Positions 56,179 to 64,000 of a stretch of DNA of 64,000 nt are shown piece after piece (the stretch's first letter is position 1; each line of letters opens with the position of its first letter). Both the position numbers and the translations under genes were made by a program. The DNA lies in NCBI GenBank assembly GCA_958299035.1, contig CATQJL010000223.1, forward strand, positions 10,343,753 through 10,407,752, written 5' to 3'. Under the pieces are notes generated by a model. That model did no database searches. It was given only the letters and a program-made list of their open reading frames with translations, and was not told where the DNA came from. The DNA comes from Cylicocyclus nassatus. Lineage: Eukaryota > Nematoda > Chromadorea > Rhabditida > Strongylidae.

Positions 56179-56317
56179 CTGATAAGTGTCGTGGTTTTCA
56201 ATTTAATCGTAAGCGGTATCATCGGCTCCAAACTTATAGAGGCGGAGCTGTGGCAACGCAAAGCGCTGCGGTTTTCAATAGCTTGAAAGTTCGGAAATAA
56301 GGCTGTAACGTGAAGGC

Positions 56318-57085
56318 TCAAAGGCAGTGGCACGGCTTATTTGGGGTAATTCGACGTGCTGATCCCGAAAATCCATTTCGAAGGGCTCGAAAGCTGCGAA
56401 AAACAGCACTTCCTAAGGCCCCTCATTTTCAGTTTGAACGAGTGAAACAGTTCCCGCATGGTTGGAGACGCAGAGTCGCTGTGGGACCCTCATGGTTATA
56501 ACATTACGGTGTGCCCCCTGCGATGGAGAGAAGGGAGTCGCACGCTGCCGCCACAATTAAAGTCGTACGGTAGTACATAATTACGCACCAAACGAGCCGC
56601 GTCGAAAGCACTTTCTGAAATGCTGGATACCAATATCATGTCAACCCTGAACCGCTTACTGTTCTAATCGACTACTTAAAAATAGTGCCTGGATAAAGAT
56701 AATGCTGGGATTCTGGTGATATGCGAAAGTGGTCCTCTCGGACATGTCGTCGCGCAGGCGCGAGGCCATAACGTTTGAGCAGAAGCCAGAAATATGGTCG
56801 GGAGGTCGGGAAACTCAAGCCCTATTGGAGAGCCTCACCGCTTGTAGATTCCGTGCTCTGCAGCAGTGTGCGCTGCCGCTAAGGTTAAAGTCGTAGGGTT
56901 CCGCAGTGATTCTGCGTCCCAGCCTATTCAGAAATTGTTCCATTGTCCAAGTTCGAATTGTAGGCTTTAGGAAGTGCTCGTTTTGCCGTTGTCGCGCTCT
57001 CCAATGTGGATTTTCGTATTTAACATTGCGAATATGCCCAAGCGAATTTGCTAAAAATCGAATTTTTGCTCGGACACCGCCTTTA
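56318..57085. repeat. Degenerate TTAAAGGCAGTG family member
   Basis: The left CTCAAAGGCAGTGGCACGGC and right GCTCGGACACCGCCTTTAA are weak inverted partners. GCGCTCTCCAATGTGGATTT near the right end is shared with copies 1-2. A further degenerate copy follows at 57081-57388. Confidence 0.45.
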
Positions 57086-57388
57086 AAGGCAAAATTTCGG
57101 CAAAATTTCGCTTTTCAGTTTTTCCCTTTTCGGAGCGTTTTCGTCATGCAAATCTGAGCGTTTCAGAGCATGAAAATGGCTAAAATGTGCTTTTTTCGAA
57201 ACTCTCCAAGTCCACATTCCCTTATATTAACGTGTAAGTGGGCGGAATTCGAAAGACTTCTGGAGAGGATTTTAAGCTCCGAATGCGCTTTTTCTCTCCA
57301 AACTTCAGTGACGGATTATTTGGGGAGGTCTATTATCGCAGCACTGTCTCAACGCCGATGACTTTGCCGGGACGCTGCTTTTGAGGTG
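57081..57388. repeat. Second degenerate TTAAAGGCA member, sharing TTAA
   Basis: It starts at the TTAA of the previous element (TTAAAGGCAAAATTTCGG) and ends TTGCCGGGACGCTGCTTTTG. It repeats the head-to-tail abutment seen at 18221. Confidence 0.4.
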
Positions 57389-57835
57389 CAATAACCTCAA
57401 ATGGTCTAGGATTTACTATTCCCAGGACGGAGGACGACTTTCATCAGTCAGCCCCCTCCCTCGTAGTTTGCTTTATGAGTAAAATTGAGGAACCAGTATT
57501 ATCCTACTGCTATATCGTTCATCGATGACTGCTGTGTCATCACGTTCACATACTTTGAATTGAACAAATGCTACAATACTCTAAACCAACAGGCTCAGCA
57601 TATCAAGCATAGAGGAACTGCGAACAATGGGTGCTTTCCTTTTTGAACACCCGGACGCACCTACCTAATAGTGCCGTTTACATAAAATGGCATTAAAAGA
57701 AAAAAAAACCAAAGGATACAATTATACATGCCAACACTGAGCACAGAAGCAGCAAAACTGCTGTTTGCAACTTGTTCCAAATGTCATGAACGTATGCACG
57801 GGTGAACGAGAAGATCGAATCCAGACTATTAACTA
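57389..57835. other. Spacer
   Basis: Nothing recognised. Confidence 0.4.
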
Positions 57836-58010
57836 CTAGCTGGCATACCCGGCTCCGCCCGGCCTTGTCAAAACATTATGTTAAAGGTTGCGGTCCCTAT
57901 TCCTGTACAAACCTTCCCCTGTGCCCTCTCCCACTTGCGAATTCTCTGAACGTATAGACATACATGCAGATATACATACAGACAAACGCATTCAACTTTA
58001 TATATAAAAT
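57836..58010 (-). mobile_element. Short Helitron-like relative
   Basis: CTAGCTGGCATACCCGGCTC at the left and TTCAACTTTATATATAAAA at the right correspond to the 3' and 5' ends of the Helitron-like family, with only about 130 bp between and no tandem units. Confidence 0.55.
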
Positions 58011-58700
58011 ACAAATTGCACAGATGAATAGATATTGCGACATTTTACACACCATAACTCCTCGAAGTTTGCGAAGTCATCCACGCAATAGTAAGGTATT
58101 ATGAATAGAGTTCAATTCTCGAGCATCAGCGTCTTATCGTCAATAATCAAACGATGGGTGGTGCGAGCACTTGCACAATGAATCTGTAGTGGTAAAGAAG
58201 CCAATGATGAAAAAGTTATACCACGTGAATGGCTTTTAGAAAACTGCACTGTTCCTCCCTCGCCAGAGTTATCGTTTGCCGTCGGTAGATATGACATAAA
58301 GGCTCCATCATGCTTAATTAGGCATATATTCCTTATTATCAAGTCAAATAACCCCCGTGGGCCAAGTTTTAGCAGATTCTGAGGGTCCCCGATATTGGGC
58401 CATTCAAGTGAAGTAGTCATTTTCACTATATCTCAAAAGTGAAGTAGCTAAATCTTTTTGTACTCAATACAGCACTACTCCCTATTTACCCATACCATAT
58501 CCTACATCAAATAACCATTGAATCATGGAATTAGAAGCAGGCCAAAATCTCATTTGTCCCATTTTTCTCTTCTAATGGTTGCGCTTTCACCAGTTTTTAC
58601 TCAGAGGGAAATAGATAATCAGGCCGAAAATCAACCCTCTGGAAAGTATAAGACTCAGGCTATCAAACTAAGTGCATTTTTTTCGCTGAAATTCTTTTCG
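58011..58700. other. Spacer with repeat remnants
   Basis: 58310-58400 resembles units of the 7549-8588 foldback family (CCAAGTTTTAGCAGATTCTGA). No gene is supported. Confidence 0.4.
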
Positions 58701-58799
58701 GAGGTAAGTTAATGGGTGTGGCATAACCCCTAAAAAGTTGTGGCTGTCACAGCTTTTTAGGGGTTGTACCACACTCCATTAACTACCTTCAAAGCAATC
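58701..58799. repeat. Compact hairpin with arms of about 40-50 nt
   Basis: GAGGTAAGTTAATGGGTGTG on the left pairs with CACTCCATTAACTACCTTC on the right. The stem continues through AACCCCTAAAAAG and CTTTTTAGGGGTT to a loop of a few bases. Small mismatches occur within the stem. Confidence 0.75.
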
Positions 58800-59123
58800 A
58801 AATTTCTGGCTTTTTTTTATGTGGTTGCTTGCTAAACCTTCTTCTCCACATAGCAGGAATTTCATTTAAATAGTTTCTATTAGGAAAAGGTATAGTGGTA
58901 CTTCCTCAACTATGCAAATGGAAAACATTGCGAAAATATTGGGTTGCGGTATGCTCAGTCTGCGCTACTACGTGAATCGCGAGGGAAGGCGGCGAGAACA
59001 AGTACATTCGATAGCCTGATCCTCGTAACTTTCACAGAAGTGATTTGAGCCTGATTGGTTTCTGAAGGCGAAAAAGGGGACATACGAGATTTTGGCTTGC
59101 TCTTAATTCCAGAGCTCGGAAGT

Positions 59124-59301
59124 TATCGTTGATTCGTTGATCGCACGGACTGCTCAAACGCTACGGACCACGCGCGGCGCGGTTAAAATGTTGCGAGAGC
59201 ACGATTTTAACAATGGCGAGTTTGTATCGGAGCAAGCGTTTTACCTCGCGGCGCGTGCTCCGCGATTATGTCCAGTCCGTACAGTCAACGAATGAACGAT
59301 A
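59124..59301. repeat. MITE TATCGTTGATTCGTTGATCG, copy 1
   Basis: The left TATCGTTGATTCGTTGATCG pairs with the right CAGTCAACGAATGAACGATA. The G+C-rich core contains CGCGCGGCGCGG. Confidence 0.75.
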
Positions 59302-59814
59302 GTTGAAGTGGGATTCCTAATAAGCAAAGAAGTAGTAGCACTTTGTAATGAGTGCAAAATAAGTAGTTTATTTACTTTTGAGACAAAGTTAACGTTGTTC
59401 GAAATTGAACACCTCACTTGAGTGTCCCGATATCTGAAAACCTCAAAATTCGCTCAAACTTGGCCCACAGCGGTTATTTGACATGTTAATTACAAAATGA
59501 TGCTCTTATGCCTGTAGGAGTCTTTTATTATGCTTCTGTACATGTACGGTAGGTCAAAACACCAGCTAGTACACACCCATTGTGCTAGTATCTTGCACAA
59601 TGGGCCTGTAAGAAATTGTTGACTGGCATTGTTGCCAGCATCACTGTCAGCTCGATAAACCTAGCCCTCCCCTTCTTCTTGACCCCTCTGCGACCCCCCC
59701 CCCCTCCTAGTGCAGCACCCCACGCTTGACCCTGATAAGGGATTGCACAAAGGTATGGGGATGTATTATTTGAAGTGTTTGAGTTGTAGCGCAGTATTTT
59801 GAAGGAAAGGTCGA
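59302..59814. other. Spacer with a fragment of the CAGGGTCAAGCGTG element
   Basis: 59640-59734 carries a C-rich tract and ends CACGCTTGACCCTG, matching only the right end of the 5721-7320 family. No gene is supported. Confidence 0.5.
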
Positions 59815-60063
59815 ATGTTGACGGTGAGAATCAGCGAGCATTTTACGAATCAGAACGGGCGATTGCATTATTATCGTCAGAAGGACATAGAAAAGAAGGC
59901 TTACGGCAGCGACTTTGATGTAAAATGCACAATTCTATTTTACGAGGCAGAAATCGCAGTACGAAAAACTTGGAAGCCGCATGGACTTCCGTTTAATTCA
60001 AGCATGAATAAGACTAACGAATGTCAATCGATAGAGCTCGAATTCTTCTCGCCTTCCTGTTGA
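59815..60063 (+). CDS. Candidate ORF, 82 aa, unknown function
   Basis: An ATG at 59815 opens 82 codons ending TGA at 60061-60063. It starts MLTVRISEHFTNQNGRLHYY and is polar throughout, with three Cys and no membrane segment. Codon use looks plausible. No domain or partner exon is recognised. TATA-containing tandem repeats begin eight bases after the stop, so the ORF might also be part of an upstream region of another unit. Confidence 0.28.
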   Translation: MLTVRISEHFTNQNGRLHYYRQKDIEKKAYGSDFDVKCTILFYEAEIAVRKTWKPHGLPFNSSMNKTNECQSIELEFFSPSC

Positions 60064-60070
60064 TATGTTA

Positions 60071-60263
60071 GTTGCGTCCTGCGCATATATAGTAAAGAGC
60101 ACTCTCATAGAGCAGCGCTAGTGTTTCTTTCCTTTGCGCGTCTACTAACGTTCTTCAGAACTGCGGTGTGTTACGTCCTGCACATATATAAAAGCACCCT
60201 CACTAAACAGCGCTCAGTATTTCTTTCTTTTGCCCGTCTACTAACGTTCTCCAGCACTGCGGT
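60071..60263 (+). promoter_or_regulatory. Tandem 95-100-bp repeat with TATA-like motif in each unit
   Basis: Units 60071-60169 and 60170-60263 share CGTCCTGC, CATATATA, GTCTACTAACGTTC and AACTGCGGT-like phrases. Each contains CATATATAGTAAAG or CATATATAAAAGC, which resembles a TATA box, about 20-25 bases before a CTC(A/T) context. A core promoter duplicated in tandem is possible. No downstream coding exon is established. Confidence 0.35.
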
Positions 60264-60996
60264 AGATCAAAGTTCAGTTTGTTCAACCACATATAACTCA
60301 GTAGTTACGCGCAGGACAAAATCGGTACACTCTGACGTTTGGAGATCGCGTTCGGCGATCTTGCTTCACAGATAGAAAACGCCATTTCAGACCGCGAAGA
60401 AGACGACTGTGTAACGTAAGGTCAAGCAAACGATCTCCTGAACAGGGATGGGGATATAAAGACACACAATAGAACCACAACTTTCTAGTAACTTCATCAA
60501 AAGATTCGAAGTACGGTTGTTAAGGAGTGCTTTCTTTATCGTGACGCACCTTAATTCCACTGTAATAAGCAGCAATCAATAATGTGCTGTATACTGTAAT
60601 TCTGCGCTGAAGCCAGTGCTGCACAGTAACATCCATGTTTTGCAAAGGACTTCATGGAAAGAGTGTGAATGGTCGAACAGCATGTTTCCACTTTTGCGAC
60701 ACCCTATTCAAGATAATGAACAAAAAAAAAACAAAAAAAAGGTCAAAAAATACTTATAGAACTAACAGCGCAATTTCCGCTTAGCACGGCACTGAACCTG
60801 AAAGCAGGACTCACGAGCATCTGACTCAAAGATGTTTTCCTTTACTTCTCTTATGTGTTAAGCATGTCAATTATTCGTCTGTTTTATGTCTTTGATCTTG
60901 CACATTGTTAATGAATAATGCGTGCATAAATAAATAAATAAATAAAATTGCTGAATTTAGTGCGTTAGCTTACTGAGCAAGTCTCATTGAGAATAT
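60264..60996. other. Spacer with (AAAT)n microsatellite
   Basis: A run of about five TAAA units lies at 60926-60951, including AATAAA motifs. No gene is supported. Confidence 0.45.
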
Positions 60997-61175
60997 ATAG
61001 TTGATTCGTTGACCGCACGGATTGGAGAACACTGCGGATCACGCGCCGCGAGGTGAAACGCTCGTCCCAGTACAAATTCGCTATTGTACAAGTCGTGCTC
61101 TCGCGACAACTCAGCCGCGCCGCGCGTCGCCCGCAGCGTTTTAGCAGTCAGGGCGGTCAACGAATCGACAATAGC
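60997..61175. repeat. MITE TATCGTTGATTCGTTGATCG, copy 2
   Basis: The left TATAGTTGATTCGTTGACCG pairs with the right GGTCAACGAATCGACAATAG. The core CGCGCCGCGAGG and GCCGCGCCGCGCG matches copy 1 in inverted order. Confidence 0.75.
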
Positions 61176-61414
61176 TGAGAATTAGGAACTTATTGCAAAA
61201 TTGGAGATTTGATGCTTTAGTAGAACAAAATACATATTTTTGTATCTTTCTTGAAAAAAGAATGCTGTGCGCCTACATAATTGTTTTTCATCTATAGGAC
61301 TAACACTTGTAGTTTTCTTACTCACTTATTAATCTAACCTCGTGGCTTGTTACCATAAAAACTTGTATAACAGCGTAACAAAGTCTGTTTATAAGCAGAA
61401 TGTACAGTTTTTTT

Positions 61415-62512
61415 TTATAAGTCTACCCAAAATCCCTTCTTTGCTTCCTTACATTCTTCCATCATTTTGTCATAGTCGCTTGGTTCCAGCAGAGCACTAC
61501 GTATTTGACGTGATACTTCGTCAAAATATAGTTTATACCGTACTTGTCTGATCTTCTTTCCCTTATGCGTTATCTGCAAAGACGTTTTAGGCATGTGAGA
61601 TTGGGAAAAGCAGCAACAGTACATACAGTAAGCTCCTTGAAGACATTGTGTATTTGGTACGGATACTTGATGTAGTACTTTTTGAGAGTCAGAGTATAGT
61701 CGTCGTGCTTCTGCAAAATAAATTTTCAACATAGACTTACATATTAGTATACAAGTTGCTATCATGAACAGATGTCTTTTTATCTACTTATGGAATCTGG
61801 AATGCTTAAAAACCTCACTTTACATATTTTCACCCACATAGTTACATTACAGGCCTGAATTGAAATGTTTTTCGCTTTCCCGTGTGTGTTTTTGAAATTT
61901 TTGTCTATATCATTACCCTCATCGCTTCTTTAGAATACTGTAGTCATTGGTAAACTATACTCTTGAAAAGGTCTTAGATTCTAAGGAACGTGAGAGCGAT
62001 TCAAAACATTATTTGCTGTCGTCTCTCTATTTTGCATGAACATTCATTGCAAGCAGAAGGCCCTAGCGTAGGTAAATTTGTTAAATCGAGGTAAAATTTG
62101 TGTAATTTACGTGCTCCCTTTCCGTAGCGACTACGCATCCGCAGCGCGTGGGCATTGCGCAGCATCCGCAGCATCCCCGATTGCGGCGAATTTAAACGCT
62201 CAAGCGCCATGCCCGCGTACGCGACACGGAGCTCTAGCTTTGAGCTGATCGAAAAGGGAGCACATCGTTGACACGGACTGTAAGTAATTCAAACACTGAA
62301 TCTTGACTCACACTAGTCAGGTCGAAAGACTCCATATTTGCGCTATTACTATTTTTTGATGCCGATTCAATCTCCTTCAAAGCCATGAAATGGCTGGTGG
62401 CAAACTTATCCCCTTTATTGTAAACTGCTGTAAATGATTGCTCGACCGATCTGACGCATCGAACGCTCATCGTGGTTACCGGAACAAGAAGAGACATGAA
62501 CAAAATGATCAT
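61415..62512 (-). CDS. Small secreted protein gene, three exons, 147 aa
   Basis: Minus-strand exons are 62512-62312, 61710-61627 and 61573-61415. The lengths 201, 84 and 159 are all multiples of three. Introns have GTGAGT..TTTGCAG and GTATGT..TTTGCAG borders, the second only 53 bases long. The frame is open throughout and ends TAA. The first 19 residues, MIILFMSLLVPVTTMSVRC, form a signal peptide. The mature protein continues as polar helical sequence, then exon 2 (KHDDYTLTLKKYYIKYPY) and a basic exon 3 ending AKKGFWVDL. The mature part has a few Cys but no known motif that I recognise. A spliced-leader acceptor sits one base before the ATG. The long intron 1 (601 bases) could conceal another exon. 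It is a well-formed gene without a named family. Confidence 0.68.
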
Positions 62513-62513
62513 T

Positions 62514-62527
62514 CTGAAATTATTTCC
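62514..62527 (-). promoter_or_regulatory. Likely spliced-leader acceptor before the secreted gene
   Basis: On the minus strand GGAAATAATTTCAG ends one base before the ATG of the gene at 62512. The TTTCAG and the short distance to ATG are as expected for trans-splicing in nematodes. Confidence 0.5.
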
Positions 62528-63028
62528 GATTAGAAAAAAATTAGAATGAAAGCAGAAATCTATCTGACAAATGATTTCAAAGCCTTTTAAGCTGCATATC
62601 AAAGCAATCGTGACGCATGAATTTACTAGAATTCAGATGAAGCATTATTTTTTACGCCACAGCGTTTCTCTTGCTACGCTCGAAAGTAAATACTACGCAA
62701 TGATTGTTCAGAATAAATTTTACGTTGCATAAATGCTTTCAATTAATCAATCCTAATTGGCGGAGATGAATGAAAAAAGAAAATATTGCCAGAAAAAACC
62801 GTCAACTCCATATGCTAATATTGGTGCAAACATCCATTGTAAGTACTATCAAAAGTATTCTTTGCACTAATGTAGATAAGTAAAAACCTGGCAAGCTCTC
62901 TTTTTCTCTCCCCCTTCCCCTAAATGAGTAGCGAAAGCAGTCAAAAGCTCGCGTAAATGACGGTCAAATAATTCATTGTTTTCAACAAGCGCATTGTCCG
63001 TGCTTTTGTGCAGGATAATAATAATATC
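62528..63028. other. Upstream spacer of the secreted gene
   Basis: A+T-rich, presumably including its promoter and outron. No distinct motif was recognised. Confidence 0.4.
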
Positions 63029-63782
63029 AGATTGTCCCAAAAGTAAAACGTATTTCTAAATAAATCAAAATTTTTTTGTTTTCCTGGCAGACTTGGGGTA
63101 CCATTCGATAAAGCGGAAGAAGCTCTACAAAACGAAGGCGAAAGATTCGCCTACGTAGTAGTGAGATAAAGTTTGGAGCAAAAATCGAAAAAAATTTCTT
63201 ACCTAAAAATTGAATTTTTGCGAAGAGTAATCGTAAAGGGCTCAAACTTGGTTATTATACGTAGACACATAGTAGTACCCAAATATGCCTATACTGGTTT
63301 TTTTCCAGATTAAGCGAAAAAAAGACATGGTCTGAAAATAGCAAACTCCGCCCCCAGCCCCTCCCACACATGTCACTGTATACTACAAGCCCTTCTGAAT
63401 ATAATCTTGAAACTCCACTCTTGTATGTGCTCTTATAGTCGAGAAATACCAAGTTTTACATGAAAAATCCGAAAAAAGTGGCATTTTGGCATTTTGGGAC
63501 ATCATTGCTTTTCATTTTCGAGCTCCCGAAAAAACCAACCAAAAACATTTTTCGGTACTACTATGTTTCTACTATATAAAAAAAAATCGGAAGTCCGTAG
63601 GGAATTTTCTGGAAGGAGATCTTGATTTTTGGATTCAAATTTTACCTGGATCGCGACATAGACGGTTCTTCGGTGGTTATTTTGTAGAGCTTGCTCGCCT
63701 ATCGAATGGTACCCCAATTCGGTCATGAAAACAAATGTAATTTGATTTATTCATAAATACGGTTTACTTCTGAGACAACCTA
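63029..63782. repeat. Inverted-repeat MITE AGATTGTCCCAAAAGTAAAA
   Basis: The left end AGATTGTCCCAAAAGTAAAA has an inverted partner at the right, GTTTACTTCTGAGACAACCT. Further inside, GGGGTACCATTCGAT pairs with ATCGAATGGTACCCC. The wording resembles mariner termini (TTGTCCCAAAAGT). Confidence 0.7.
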
Positions 63783-63787
63783 TAATA

Positions 63788-64000
63788 TTAGGTTGACTAA
63801 TAAATGATTTGGTTTGACCTGCAGATCCAGGGCTCTATGGCAATTTGAGTAACAGCTATTAAGCTAATTGAGATTTGCTCTGTAAGGTGGTGGCTGCAAG
63901 CCACTACTCTCACGTATTAAACTTTCAAAATTCGTCATCAGTAAATGACAGAGTCATGCCCTTCTACGGCTAGCCTCCTAGGAAATCACTTCTTGAACTT
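63788..64000. repeat. Possible further mariner-type end, cut by the window
   Basis: TTAGGTTGACTAATAAATGA starts as mariner-type termini do, directly after the previous MITE. The partner end would lie beyond the window, so this cannot be confirmed. Confidence 0.35.

Noticed and set aside
58112..58426. 104-residue minus-strand frame
   Set aside because: It overlaps decayed units of the foldback family and has no coding sign.

Overview
This is a 64-kb piece of a eukaryotic nuclear genome, most likely a rhabditid nematode. The coding exons are small and separated by mostly short introns. Splice acceptors have the worm-type TTTCAG form, and two start codons sit just downstream of what look like spliced-leader acceptors. 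A+T-rich spacer alternates with many short inverted-repeat transposons. I see no bacterial operon, CRISPR array, rRNA or intact tRNA. The species cannot be fixed from the sequence alone.

The best genes are two paralogs of one unusual protein, built by hand from 12 exons each. Copy 1 (11806-16554) and copy 2 (40131-51649) share the same 12-exon structure with matching phases. The protein looks like the translation-initiation helicase eIF4A, but the N-terminal RecA half is present twice in tandem, followed by one C-terminal RecA half. Nearly every catalytic motif (Walker A, DEAD, SAT, motifs V and VI) has been replaced. Copy 2 is open for 591 codons. Copy 1 carries an in-frame TAG at codon 410 and two GC splice donors, so it looks like a decaying or truncated copy.

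Copy 2 is swollen by nested insertions. Intron 6 holds three nested palindromes. Intron 8 holds a 2.6-kb element with hAT-type ends and an 8-bp target duplication, and this element contains a complete-looking small spliced gene for a secreted or membrane protein (47358-48605). Intron 11 holds two more elements, and copy 1 preserves the empty site for one of them.

The other gene I trust is a three-exon minus-strand gene for a small secreted protein at the right end (61415-62512). Lower-confidence candidates are a partial last exon at 2-175, a small secreted ORF at 193-396, and single-exon ORFs at 1084-1287, 28199-28483 and 59815-60063.

Most of the remaining sequence is repeats. Layout: 0-5 kb sparse spacer; 5-11.7 kb transposon cluster; 11.8-16.6 kb helicase copy 1; 16.9-22.7 kb TTAA-type MITEs and a Helitron-like element; 22.7-33 kb repeats, a second Helitron-like element, a tRNA-derived sequence and a 2.3-kb long-TIR element; 33-40 kb mostly unexplained spacer with a roughly 110-bp minisatellite and a third Helitron-like element; 40.1-51.7 kb helicase copy 2; 51.9-55.3 kb a TIR element broken by two mariner-type MITEs; 55-64 kb further MITEs and the small secreted gene. 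All coordinates were read by eye, so repeat boundaries may be off by a few bases.
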